DNA of 15,447 bases from an uncultured Lachnospiraceae bacterium (GTDB lineage Bacteria; Bacillota; Clostridia; Lachnospirales; Lachnospiraceae): the NCBI GenBank assembly GCA_902803625.1, contig CADCQV010000075.1:1-15447 (forward strand). Direction: 5' to 3'. The notes beneath the pieces are model-generated. The model was given only the letters and a program-made list of their open reading frames with translations, did no database searches and had not been told where the DNA came from. The position numbers were made by a program, and so were the translations under genes. Position 1 is the stretch's first letter, and each line of letters opens with the position of its first letter. Below, piece after piece: positions 1 to 8,115 of the stretch.

Positions 1-88
1 ATTCTATGACAGATGCTACCGGGTAATAAATATAATAATGTCCGCACTCCTTGTATACTGTGCTGTCAGGATGTTATTGTAGATTCTC

Positions 89-117
89 TTGACGCTTAAT
101 GACAATCCCCGTATAAT
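89..117 (+). promoter_or_regulatory. Sigma-A promoter of the TRAP operon
   Basis: The -35 box TTGACG lies at 89-94 and the -10 box TATAAT at 112-117, with an ideal 17-base spacer. One base differs from consensus across both boxes. Transcription would start near 124, leaving a leader of roughly 58 bases before the dctQ ATG at 182. The promoter lies inside the apparent TTG-initiated extension of the dctQ reading frame, which argues against that longer start. Bases 1-88 carry no gene I can support. Short open stretches there could be the last codons of an upstream gene, but this cannot be decided from the window. Confidence 0.75.
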
Positions 118-181
118 ATCTGAATTATGGCGTTTTGATTTCAGCGCGTTACCATTTTACTTTGGGAAAGTGACAGGAGCT

Positions 182-676
182 ATGCAGGTTTATAAGAAAA
201 TAATGGGGATAATTACATTGATAGAAGAGGTGGCATTAGCCCTTGCTTCTATTCTGGTACTGGGGCTCACCTTCGGGAACGTGGTTGCAAGATACGTATT
301 CCACCATTCCTGGGGATTTGCGGAGGAAATCGTAGTGGCGGTATTCGTACTCATCTCACTTCTCGCTGCGGGAGTAGCGGCCGGTACAGGAGATCTTGTG
401 AATCTGGCACTGCTTCCGGATCATGTAGGTCCCGGGACGAAGAAGGTTTTGAAGGTTATTTCTACCGTTATCGGAGTGATATACTCCCTTATCCTTGCCT
501 GGCAGGGGTTTGGCAGAATGACTGCAGACCATACCTTCAGTCCCATACTTCATATAAGCAAGAGTTTTTTCTGGGCCTTTGTGGTGATAGGAGGTATTTC
601 CCTCGCTCTTCACTTTATTGAGAACTGTATTTATTTCTGCGTAAGCGGATCTGACGGAAAGGAGGATAAGGCATGA
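182..676 (+). CDS. dctQ: TRAP transporter small permease (DctQ family)
   Basis: This is the small membrane subunit of a tripartite ATP-independent periplasmic (TRAP) importer. It pairs with the large DctM subunit to form the ion-coupled translocation unit. The 164-residue product has four hydrophobic helices, at about residues 10-35, 45-68, 83-105 and 120-145. It has the family pattern of an early N-V-x-x-R-Y segment (here GNVVARYVF) followed by W-x-E-E (WGFAEE). The frame is open back to a TTG at 89, but a strong promoter overlaps that region, so I chose the ATG at 182. Its Shine-Dalgarno sequence AGGAG (175-179) sits unusually close, at 2 bases. An ATG at 203 is an alternative without a better site. 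The stop overlaps the dctM start by four bases (ATGA), indicating translational coupling. Family assignment is firm; the substrate is not known. Confidence 0.88.
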   Translation: MQVYKKIMGIITLIEEVALALASILVLGLTFGNVVARYVFHHSWGFAEEIVVAVFVLISLLAAGVAAGTGDLVNLALLPDHVGPGTKKVLKVISTVIGVIYSLILAWQGFGRMTADHTFSPILHISKSFFWAFVVIGGISLALHFIENCIYFCVSGSDGKEDKA

Positions 677-2016
677 TAGCGGCTATACTTTTTGTTTCAT
701 TCTTCATTATGCTGATAATCGGGCTGCCGATAGCTATATGCCTTGGAATGAGCTCGGCACTCACGGTCCTCGTCGCATCAGCCACGGATCCGAAGTTTTC
801 CATGCTGGACCTTAGCATCATAGCCACCAATACCTACACGGGTACAGCAAAATTCCTTCTTCTTGCCATACCCTTTTTCGTGCTTTCCGGAAACATAATG
901 GCAAAGGCCGGTATTTCGACACGGCTGGTAAGCTTTATCGATGACTGCGTGGGGCATGTCAGAGGCGGTATGGCCATAGTCTGCGTCATAGTGGCCTGCT
1001 TCTTCGGCGCTATTTCGGGATCAGGACCTGCTACGGTTGCGGCTCTCGGAGCCGTTCTCGTACCCACCATGATAGAGTCGGGCTTTTCCCCTGCATTTTC
1101 AGAGGGACTTATGGCCACCTCCAGCTCTATAGCCATAGTCATCCCTCCCTCCATTGCCTTTGTAGTCTATGCATCCATAGCAAATACTAATGTCGGTGAG
1201 ATGTTTATGGCAGGAATAATCCCGGGGATCCTTATGGGAGTTGCCCTCGCTGTTGTGGTTCTTATCGAGGTGGGAAGAAAGGGGATAAAACCCGCACACG
1301 AGAAGAGAAGCTGGAAGGAGCGCTTCAGGAGCTTTAAGGAGGCCTTCTGGGGCCTTCTGATGCCTGTTATCATTCTGGGAGGTATCTACGGAGGTATCTT
1401 CACTCCCACTGAGGCTGCTGCAGTATCGGTGATCTACGGCCTTATAGTAGGAATGTTTATCTATAAAGAGGTAAAGCTCAAGGATCTCTTTGGTATTATG
1501 GTTGATTCCGCAAAGACCACGGGCGGGATAATGCTGATCGTTGCTTCGGCGTCCCTGTTCTCATACTGCTGTACTCTTTTCGGGATATCCCAGGCGGCAC
1601 AGGCAGTTTTGACCAGCGTATCCGCGAATAAGGTGGTATTCCTGATCATTGTAAATATAATTTTCCTCATTGCGGGATGTTTTATCGATGCAAATTCGGC
1701 CATGTATATCTTTATTCCGATCATGCTGCCGGTTGCACTGAAGCTTGGCTATGATCCCATCGCATTCGGGATAGTGGCCACGGTTAATCTGGCTATCGGA
1801 CAGGTGACACCTCCTGTGGGGGTAAACCTATTTGTGGCTATGGGACTCAAGATCAAAGACGTGGTTTCCTCTGAGAAAGAAGGAAACGAGGTTTATCATA
1901 AAGTAACTCTACCTATGATCTCAAAGGCTGTGGTACCTATGATAATCGCATCTTTGATAGTGCTTCTTCTGGTAACCTATGTTCCGGGAGTAAGTCTTTT
2001 ATTCAAGCATGTGTAG
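673..2016 (+). CDS. dctM: TRAP transporter large permease (DctM family)
   Basis: This is the large membrane subunit of the TRAP importer, which carries the substrate and coupling-ion path. The 447-residue product is somewhat longer than the usual 425-430 and is hydrophobic throughout, compatible with the usual twelve or so membrane segments. Family signatures visible in order are GSGPATVAALGAVLVPTM near residue 115, GGIFTPTEAAAVSVIYG near 240, GCFIDANSAM near 335 and GQVTPPVGVNLFVA near 377. A good ribosome binding site (AAAGGAGG, about 658-665) precedes the ATG, which overlaps the dctQ stop. The gene for the binding protein follows after 21 bases with its own AGGAAGGAGC site. Identification is firm; dicarboxylate specificity should not be assumed, since TRAP systems carry many organic acids. 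Confidence 0.95.
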   Translation: MIAAILFVSFFIMLIIGLPIAICLGMSSALTVLVASATDPKFSMLDLSIIATNTYTGTAKFLLLAIPFFVLSGNIMAKAGISTRLVSFIDDCVGHVRGGMAIVCVIVACFFGAISGSGPATVAALGAVLVPTMIESGFSPAFSEGLMATSSSIAIVIPPSIAFVVYASIANTNVGEMFMAGIIPGILMGVALAVVVLIEVGRKGIKPAHEKRSWKERFRSFKEAFWGLLMPVIILGGIYGGIFTPTEAAAVSVIYGLIVGMFIYKEVKLKDLFGIMVDSAKTTGGIMLIVASASLFSYCCTLFGISQAAQAVLTSVSANKVVFLIIVNIIFLIAGCFIDANSAMYIFIPIMLPVALKLGYDPIAFGIVATVNLAIGQVTPPVGVNLFVAMGLKIKDVVSSEKEGNEVYHKVTLPMISKAVVPMIIASLIVLLLVTYVPGVSLLFKHV

Positions 2017-2037
2017 TAAGAAAGGAAGGAGCTATTA

Positions 2038-3195
2038 ATGAAAAAAGCATTGTCTGTACTGCTTACAATGGCAGTGACGGTTTCCATGACAGCCTGCGCA
2101 GGAGCCCCGGCGGCATCGGGACAGGAAGCTGCTGCTCCGGCTGCGGCTGCGGACTCTTCGGGAATCGATTATCAGGACTATGAGTCATCAGACCGTTTTG
2201 TTGCAAAAACCGAAGCAGCGAAATACGAAGGAAGTGACGAGTGGCCTGAAACCACCTGGAACTTTGACTGTTCAACAGGAGATACGTCCACATGGGCCCA
2301 GGCAGGGTATTACTTTAATGCCCTTATGCAGGAATCTACGGGCGGTAAGGTGAAAGTTGCGGTATATGCCGGAGAACAGCTGACAAACGGAGATCAGGTC
2401 GCCGGCATACAGTCTCTTATGGATGGAAACACGATACAGGTTTCTCTTCACTCGAACCTTATCTATGCGAATTTTGATCCGAGATTTAATGTGGTATCAC
2501 TTCCATATATCTTCAGCAGCTATGATGATGTAGATAAGGTAATGGCAGGAGAGGGTGGAGACAATCTGAAGAGTGTTCTTTCCGAGTACGGACTTAAGTG
2601 CGAGGGAATTGCGGAGAACGGCTTCAGGCAGATTACCAATTCAAAGAAGCCCATTACCAATGTTTCCGATCTTTCCGATATCAAGATGCGTATATGCTCC
2701 AATGATCTCTGTGCGGAGGTCTATAAGGAGTGGGGCTGTGATGCATCGGTTATGAACTGGGCAGAGACCTACACGGCTCTTCAGCAGGGTACTGTGGACG
2801 GAGAGGAGAATCCCGAGACCGCCATTGCTTCGGCTTCGGTTCAGGATGTCCAGGATTACATATCCCTCTGGAATGCATATTATGACTGCCTCTTCTTCTG
2901 CATAAACCAGGGAGCCTATGACAGCTTCACCGATGAGCAGAAGGCTGTTATCGACGCAAATGCTGCAAAGGCTGTTGAATACCAGAAGACAATAAACCGT
3001 GAGAACGTTGAAGCCCTTGTTTCCGAGTGGAAGAATAACGGAGCAATGGAGGTTACGACCCTTGATGCCATCGACTCCGATTCATTTAAGAATGCGGCTT
3101 CAGGCGCTGTCGGCTGGTATACCGAACAGCTTGTTTCCCAGAAGGGAATGAGCGAAGAAGATGCCAAGGCATATGTATCTGCCTTTACATCATAG
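2038..3195 (+). CDS. dctP: TRAP transporter substrate-binding lipoprotein (DctP family)
   Basis: This extracytoplasmic protein captures the substrate and hands it to the DctQM permease. The 385-residue precursor starts with a lysine-containing hydrophobic signal peptide ending in MTAC, so Cys20 is the likely lipid-modified residue. An alanine-, proline- and glycine-rich linker (about 21-45) then tethers the domain, as expected in a Gram-positive cell. The DctP fold is shown by the IKMRICS segment, whose Arg218 corresponds to the arginine that usually binds the substrate carboxylate, and by the NWAETYTALQQGTVDGEENP motif at about 240-259. The gene ends the operon and is followed within 35 bases by a strong hairpin terminator. 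Substrate class: probably an organic acid, because of the conserved arginine; the exact compound is unknown. Confidence 0.93.
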   Translation: MKKALSVLLTMAVTVSMTACAGAPAASGQEAAAPAAAADSSGIDYQDYESSDRFVAKTEAAKYEGSDEWPETTWNFDCSTGDTSTWAQAGYYFNALMQESTGGKVKVAVYAGEQLTNGDQVAGIQSLMDGNTIQVSLHSNLIYANFDPRFNVVSLPYIFSSYDDVDKVMAGEGGDNLKSVLSEYGLKCEGIAENGFRQITNSKKPITNVSDLSDIKMRICSNDLCAEVYKEWGCDASVMNWAETYTALQQGTVDGEENPETAIASASVQDVQDYISLWNAYYDCLFFCINQGAYDSFTDEQKAVIDANAAKAVEYQKTINRENVEALVSEWKNNGAMEVTTLDAIDSDSFKNAASGAVGWYTEQLVSQKGMSEEDAKAYVSAFTS

Positions 3196-3229
3196 GAGAC
3201 AGCGTATAATAGATATAAACGCCGGAATA

Positions 3230-3262
3230 AGGCGGCTTCCCGGTGGGGAGGCCGCCTGTTTT
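3230..3262 (+). terminator. Rho-independent terminator after dctP
   Basis: A 12-bp stem (AGGCGGCTTCCC at 3230-3241 pairing with GGGAGGCCGCCT at 3246-3257, with a single G-T wobble) closes a four-base GGTG loop. A short T-run (3259-3262) follows. It separates the TRAP operon from the next promoter at 3291. Confidence 0.88.
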
Positions 3263-3290
3263 GCTGCTGATTTTATCAGCTGCGCTTTCA

Positions 3291-3320
3291 TTGCATAGCT
3301 AAAGTGATTTATGATATACT
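3291..3320 (+). promoter_or_regulatory. Extended -10 promoter of the five-gene cluster
   Basis: TATACT at 3315-3320 is preceded by TG at 3312-3313, giving an extended -10 element (TGATATACT). A weak -35 box, TTGCAT (3291-3296), sits 18 bases upstream. A start near 3327 would give a leader of about 38 bases to the ATG at 3365, with an AGGAG site at 3349-3353. Its position directly after the dctP terminator supports an independent transcription unit running to 9613. Confidence 0.55.
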
Positions 3321-3364
3321 TTCAGTAATTACAGGTAAAAACCGAAGCAGGAGTAATATTAACT

Positions 3365-4411
3365 ATGGATATAGCAAGGCTTTATTTTTCCTTTGTTGCT
3401 GACCTCATTTCCGTGATCCTGATGATCGGACTTTTTTTCAATGTGCGAAAACTTCCGGAGAATAAGAGCCAGCTAAAGAAATATTTCGGTTATTTCTCAG
3501 GACTCGTTTTACTGATGTCCGTCCTTCATCTTTTGAAATCCTACGCAGATCTGCAGCTTGGCAGTTATATGATGGAGAATTTCGGCACTGTGTCAGAAGT
3601 TGATGATCCGCTCTGGTTATGGACAGAGATGGCTGCCGCTTTCTGTGATATCTTCCTCAGCACCGTATTTCTGAATATGTGGATCTCCTTCTTAAGCTGG
3701 CACCTTTTTGACGACAGAGATTTTATCCGGCGTAAATTCTGGTTTGGTTTTACACCTCTTATTATCTCGGCAGCGATATCCGCATTCAGCATTCCAATGG
3801 CTGTCACATCGAAGCAGGGCTTCATTTTCTTCGTTATTGCCGTCTGCATTTTCTTTATAATAAGGATCTTTTATTTCCTGCTTGCACTGTGGCTGCTGAA
3901 GGAATACAAAAAGCAAAACGGTTATCTCCGCTTTTTCAATCCCTATGTGTTTTTTATCCCGGTCTTTGCCGGATGGCTTTTTCAGGATATTTTTTCCTGG
4001 GGTGTTTCAGCCCTGGGTACTACCCTTGGCGTAATACTCCTCTATATCTCCATTGTTGCGGAGTTCCGTTATATGGATAAGGATACCGGGTTTTACAAAA
4101 CGGACTTTGTCGAATATCTTCGAAAGCTTATACAAAAGGACAGGTATAATCCCTGCAGTGCAATGATCTTTACCCTGGATTCCCCGGGAGAAATGGCCGG
4201 GTTCTCCGGGATACTTAAAAAAACGCTGCCAAAGGAGTGCGAACCGATCATCCGAAGTGACAAGGAGGTTGTGGTATTAACGAGTGTACGGGAAAAGGGT
4301 CCTCTTGTCATGGTGATTGAGGATGTAAAGGCGGTTTCAGAGGTAAAAACAGAGTGTACTCTGAAAAAGAAGGCGGAAACAGCTGAAGAATTTATGGAGC
4401 GTGTTCTGTGA
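3365..4411 (+). CDS. 7TM membrane protein with degenerate GGDEF-like C-terminal domain
   Basis: The 348-residue product has seven hydrophobic segments, at about residues 6-27, 39-60, 85-113, 125-148, 152-178, 190-208 and 212-230. A cytoplasmic domain of about 115 residues follows. Its start (DKDTGFYKTDFVEYL) mirrors the D-x-L-T-G-L-x-N-R opening of diguanylate cyclase domains, and IIRSDKEVVVLTSV sits where R-x-GGDEF-x-VLL would be. The catalytic GGDEF residues and the metal-binding D-x-D pattern are absent, and the domain is short. Synthesis of cyclic di-GMP is therefore very unlikely; a ligand-sensing or scaffolding role is inferred. Seven-helix sensor modules joined to GGDEF domains are common in Lachnospiraceae, which supports the reading. 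It is the first gene of a five-gene unit, and its TGA overlaps the next start (TGATG at 4409-4413). The precise function is unknown. Confidence 0.75.
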   Translation: MDIARLYFSFVADLISVILMIGLFFNVRKLPENKSQLKKYFGYFSGLVLLMSVLHLLKSYADLQLGSYMMENFGTVSEVDDPLWLWTEMAAAFCDIFLSTVFLNMWISFLSWHLFDDRDFIRRKFWFGFTPLIISAAISAFSIPMAVTSKQGFIFFVIAVCIFFIIRIFYFLLALWLLKEYKKQNGYLRFFNPYVFFIPVFAGWLFQDIFSWGVSALGTTLGVILLYISIVAEFRYMDKDTGFYKTDFVEYLRKLIQKDRYNPCSAMIFTLDSPGEMAGFSGILKKTLPKECEPIIRSDKEVVVLTSVREKGPLVMVIEDVKAVSEVKTECTLKKKAETAEEFMERVL

Positions 4412-5256
4412 TGGATGTATTTGAGATATCAGAGGAAAATCTTGATGATTTCCGTGAATTTCTGGGGGATGATCTGTCTGAGGATCTGAAGAGGATATAT
4501 TATTACGGTATCGGCGCTTCAGGCGGTGACAGACGGCCGGCAGGAGCCCTGGTATATGAGCTTTTGGATTCTGAAAGCGAAGAGGACACGAGGAGCAGGA
4601 TCTGTTTCTTTAAGGCCGAAGAAAAGGAGGTACGGGACAGCCTTCAGGACTACTATTCCCATACTTCAGTGAGTGAAAACGAGATCACGGAAAGCTTCTA
4701 TGAGTTGGAGGACGAAGCGGAAGCGATGGCTCTCTCGGAGTACGGCTTTTCGCTGGACAAAAAAGAGGATGACAGCTTATCGATAACCCTTTCGGAAATA
4801 TCCGGAACGGAGCTCGGAAAGAAGAAGAAGCTTCCTGACTATGTCGGCAGTATCGAGGCTTTGTCCATTTTGCAGTTCAGAGAAGCTGTTAAGCAGATCC
4901 TGTTTAAGGGTCATATGGGCATTCTGGAGGACCTGCCATATCTGCCGAAAAGCTGGTTTGATAACGGAGTATCAGCCTGTATCAGCTCGGGAGGAAGGAT
5001 ACCGGGGCTTTTCCTTATCCGGAAGACTCCCACCGGAGTGCTTATGCCGGGACTGTTTTTTGCCTACGGTCCGGAATGCAGCAAGGATCTTTTGTATATG
5101 ATATGGTACTCCGTACAGAAGGCATTGGAACTGTATTCTCCCGGAACTGTAGTAAGGATACCGAGAAAGGATGCCGCCACGAGGGCACTTACGGCTAAAC
5201 TTCTGCCCGGCCGTTCGGGAGCTGAGATATTCTTTGGAAGCAGAAAGGAACAATAA
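4411..5256 (+). CDS. Uncharacterised protein, possible degenerate GNAT-like fold
   Basis: The 281-residue product is acidic, with no signal peptide and no membrane helix. The N-terminal half has features that recall GNAT acetyltransferases: RIYYYGI, then GALVYEL, then a helix-rich part with EAEAMALSEYGFSL followed by SLSITLSEI, resembling the end of a GNAT domain. The second half (about 140-281) repeats a similar strand/helix rhythm. The acetyl-CoA-binding R/Q-x-x-G-x-G/A loop is not evident, so catalysis is doubtful. I preferred the ATG at 4411, which overlaps the upstream TGA by one base; the GTG at 4408, one codon earlier, is equally placed relative to GGAG at 4396-4399. Its TAA overlaps the next ATG by one base (TAATG). 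The GNAT assignment is tentative; it could simply be an unknown family. Confidence 0.7.
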   Translation: MDVFEISEENLDDFREFLGDDLSEDLKRIYYYGIGASGGDRRPAGALVYELLDSESEEDTRSRICFFKAEEKEVRDSLQDYYSHTSVSENEITESFYELEDEAEAMALSEYGFSLDKKEDDSLSITLSEISGTELGKKKKLPDYVGSIEALSILQFREAVKQILFKGHMGILEDLPYLPKSWFDNGVSACISSGGRIPGLFLIRKTPTGVLMPGLFFAYGPECSKDLLYMIWYSVQKALELYSPGTVVRIPRKDAATRALTAKLLPGRSGAEIFFGSRKEQ

Positions 5257-8102
5257 TGTCTGAAGCTGTAAATCTGGAAAAAAAGAAGGAAATCCTGGAG
5301 CAAAGACAGGAGAACGTTTCGCAGCAGGTCTCTGTGTCCGTGGATAATCAGGGCTCGCCTGATTTTGAGACCAAATCCAGGGAACAGGCTGAAGCGATCG
5401 CCAGGATAAAGGACAGTCTGAACGCTTTCAGCTCCGAATTCCGTATGGAATGGGGCAGGCCGGTGACGGCGGAGAGTAACCTTTATAGAAGTACTGTGAA
5501 GTTCGCAAAGAAGATCAGGAATGGCGGATCCGTCCCAACTCCCAGTTTCTCCCTGAATTCCTTTGCCTATGGGGATGAGATCCCGAATAGTGAGGAAATT
5601 GAGAAGCGAAGCGGGACAGCCACTGACCTTATGGACAATCTGAATGAGTTCTATGAGCTCACAGGCAATAAAAACGGCATCCCCGAGCCTGCCGAGTCTA
5701 TGAGAAAGCTTTTTGAGCTTGCCCAGTCATCAAAAAATTACTGTGTTACCCATAAAAAGAAATTTTTTAACTCCACTCTTGCAAACGGAAGGAACCTGGT
5801 TGCAGAGAAGGTACGTAAGATGACCTCTGACTTCCTAAGTAAGATGCTGTCAGAAAAGGATAAGAATGATATCTATAATAATGATATTGACGAGGACTTT
5901 AAGCTCGGAGAGAGCGAGAAGACCATTGAAAAGGAGCTAAAACGTTCTGCGAAGGCTTACCATAATTACGTTATACAGATGGCAAAGAAGAGCCATGGCC
6001 ATACAAGCGGAGAGATACTGAAAAGAAAGCTTAAGGCACTTCGTCTCTGTGAGCGGTATATAAAAGTGTACCGGAGTAAACACAAGGAGGAAGATGACAG
6101 GGATCCTGAGATCAACGCTCTGATCCGTGAGTATGAGGAGTGCCTTGCCTGGGAAAAGCTCCTTAAGTTTACCGAGAATAAAGAGGAAAAAGAGGTTGAT
6201 CTTGACGAGATGATCGACCAGCACCTTGTTGAGGAGGGTGAGCTCGAGAGTCAGGAAAAGAATAAGATTGTTCCCGAAAATGAAACCGAGGAGCTTGAAC
6301 CGGCACAGCTGAAGGGAATAGAGGAGATCGACAGGTGGCTTGTGCGCAATTTCCAGAACGGAGGTATTACGGGGACACTCCTTCCCTTCCTTAAAAACCC
6401 CAATGTGGATTTCGTAAACAGAGTCCTTTCCCTGTCAAAGCGTGAAAGACTTCATATGTACTACCTTGTGGAAAAGAAAAAGCGCAGGGATTCCAACTTT
6501 CTGGATGTGGGACTGTCCCAGAACTATGTTCCGGATTTCAAGGAATTCAGAAACCAGATGGTGGCTAGTAAATTCAAGTTCTGGAAGAGGCTGAACGGTG
6601 AGTATACCTACATACATAAGCTTTCCGAGGCCTTCAAGGTAACGGAACAGTACCGGAACGAGATCAGATCCGTTGCAGAGATCGAGCGTGAGAAGAAAGC
6701 AGAGCTTCAGAACGTTGAAAAAGCAAAGGATTCAGAAGAGAAGGTCGATGAAGCTGCCACAGAACGTCTGAAGAAGATGATGTTACTAAAGGGTGCCCTG
6801 GAGGAATACGGCAGGAACCTTGACACTGCGAAAAATGCGGACAAGAAGAAAAAGGCCGCAGCCGAGGCGATCTGTAAGGAGTCTGCCTCATACTGTGAGC
6901 AGCTGATGAAGGAGATCGTCCGGCTTGACAACTCTGTGGAAAAGGAAGATCTCTATAAACGTGATAAAGAGAAGGACGAGGTAGTCGCCGCAGAGGCTGC
7001 TTCGAAGTATATGCTGCCCGGAAAGTTTGCAAATCCCGGACAGACGGCATTTATAAAAGGTACCGGCATTTTCGGCAAAAAATGGAATCTCGGGAGCTCA
7101 GGCTGGGAGAATGCCAATCTCTGGACCGGCTCCATTACGGAGGCGGCAGGCGGAGTTGCGAACCTCATCGGAGCGGTTACCGGACTTATCACGCTTTGTA
7201 AGACCGGAAATACCATGGCAGGGACAGAGGCCGCGGAGAAGGCTCTGCAGATGACCCAGTCCCTTGTTTCCACCACACAGAATGCTCTGAATATTACTTT
7301 CCTTGTGAAGACCGGCGGTGCTATCATCAAAACAGCGAGTCAGACCCAGGTACAGGAGCTTATGAGCCACAGCTTCGCTGCCGCCGGAGCGGTGATAAAT
7401 ACCGGTATCGCCATCAGCCGTGCCGTAGGTATCGACAGGATGCACAGGCACGGTGAAAAAGCCGGGGAGTATTTTAAGAAGAAACGGGAAACCCTCGAAA
7501 AGCAGGGTAAGGATAAGCTCACAAAGGAGCAGAAGCGTGAGCTGAAATATGAAGAGAATATGATGAGACTGCAGGAGGATCTGAAGCACCGGGAGGAGAT
7601 AAGAGGAGCTTACGGTGCCGTGTCAGCCGGGGTTTCCATTGCAAGTATGTTTGTTCCAATGATTGGTCTTGCCAATATCGGAGTAGCCATCGTGGCAAGT
7701 ATCCATGATGCAACGGAGGTCACCAAGCTCAGAACGAAGCTTTTTGACAACTTCTTCAATATTGATGCGCTGGCGGAAAAGGTTGCAAAGCAGCGGCTTA
7801 AGGGCAGCCGGAAGAACAGCATTCATAATCAGGGAGACCAGGAAAAGGAAAGGGTTAAGGAGGCTTTGAGGTTCAGGGTTGCTGCTTATGCGGGATTCTG
7901 TGACATGAGGACCGCAGCTGAATTTGTTTGCACGAAGTTTGCCCGTCTGATCCGTGAAAAGATCTTTGGCGACAATCCCGATACAACCGACGAAGAAAGG
8001 AACGGTTATATTGAATTCGTAAAGGCGCTGAATCTCCGGTACAATAAGAAGAAGGGGCTGCCTGATGAAAGTATACTGGTCAGGAAGCTAAGCGCCCAGT
8101 AA
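5256..8102 (+). CDS. Large charged helical protein with glycine/alanine-rich hydrophobic segments
   Basis: I do not recognise this 948-residue product. There is no signal peptide. Residues 1-600 are hydrophilic and lysine/glutamate-rich, with likely coiled coil at about 462-585 and an acidic stretch around 310-350. From about 585 the character changes. Gly/Ala-rich hydrophobic segments lie at about 625-650 (AAGGVANLIGAVTGLITL), 676-695 (NITFLVKTGGAIIKTAS), 702-726 (AAAGAVINTGIAISRAVG) and 786-817. A strongly basic helical linker (about 729-785) separates the third from the fourth. The C-terminal 130 residues are soluble-looking. This layout, a long soluble helical part plus buried glycine-zipper-like hairpins, resembles membrane-inserting proteins such as helical pore formers or secretion translocators, but I see no family motif. 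Its start overlaps the preceding stop (TAATG), and a YbjN-like small protein follows after 13 bases. Function unknown. Confidence 0.8.
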   Translation: MSEAVNLEKKKEILEQRQENVSQQVSVSVDNQGSPDFETKSREQAEAIARIKDSLNAFSSEFRMEWGRPVTAESNLYRSTVKFAKKIRNGGSVPTPSFSLNSFAYGDEIPNSEEIEKRSGTATDLMDNLNEFYELTGNKNGIPEPAESMRKLFELAQSSKNYCVTHKKKFFNSTLANGRNLVAEKVRKMTSDFLSKMLSEKDKNDIYNNDIDEDFKLGESEKTIEKELKRSAKAYHNYVIQMAKKSHGHTSGEILKRKLKALRLCERYIKVYRSKHKEEDDRDPEINALIREYEECLAWEKLLKFTENKEEKEVDLDEMIDQHLVEEGELESQEKNKIVPENETEELEPAQLKGIEEIDRWLVRNFQNGGITGTLLPFLKNPNVDFVNRVLSLSKRERLHMYYLVEKKKRRDSNFLDVGLSQNYVPDFKEFRNQMVASKFKFWKRLNGEYTYIHKLSEAFKVTEQYRNEIRSVAEIEREKKAELQNVEKAKDSEEKVDEAATERLKKMMLLKGALEEYGRNLDTAKNADKKKKAAAEAICKESASYCEQLMKEIVRLDNSVEKEDLYKRDKEKDEVVAAEAASKYMLPGKFANPGQTAFIKGTGIFGKKWNLGSSGWENANLWTGSITEAAGGVANLIGAVTGLITLCKTGNTMAGTEAAEKALQMTQSLVSTTQNALNITFLVKTGGAIIKTASQTQVQELMSHSFAAAGAVINTGIAISRAVGIDRMHRHGEKAGEYFKKKRETLEKQGKDKLTKEQKRELKYEENMMRLQEDLKHREEIRGAYGAVSAGVSIASMFVPMIGLANIGVAIVASIHDATEVTKLRTKLFDNFFNIDALAEKVAKQRLKGSRKNSIHNQGDQEKERVKEALRFRVAAYAGFCDMRTAAEFVCTKFARLIREKIFGDNPDTTDEERNGYIEFVKALNLRYNKKKGLPDESILVRKLSAQ

Positions 8103-8115
8103 GGAGGAGGAAAGC

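Noticed and set aside
6..36. Alternative promoter ATGACA / TATAAT upstream of dctQ
   Set aside because: The spacer is 19 bases and the -35 is poor; the TTGACG/TATAAT pair at 89-117 is much better.
1..82. Short open frames at the left edge that could be the 3' end of an upstream gene
   Set aside because: Two frames end within the first 82 bases, but too few codons are visible to tell a gene end from chance.
3184..3210. TTTACA / TATAAT pair across the dctP stop codon
   Set aside because: The spacer is only 15 bases and a terminator follows at once, so a productive promoter is unlikely.
6664..7050. 128-codon open frame on the - strand inside the 948-residue gene
   Set aside because: It lies wholly opposite a coding frame with good operon context, has no ribosome site I can see, and its composition (Ser/Arg/Pro-rich) is that of an antisense shadow.
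7098..7589. 163-codon - strand open frame inside the same gene
   Set aside because: Antisense shadow of the hydrophobic-segment region, without recognisable motifs or start signals.
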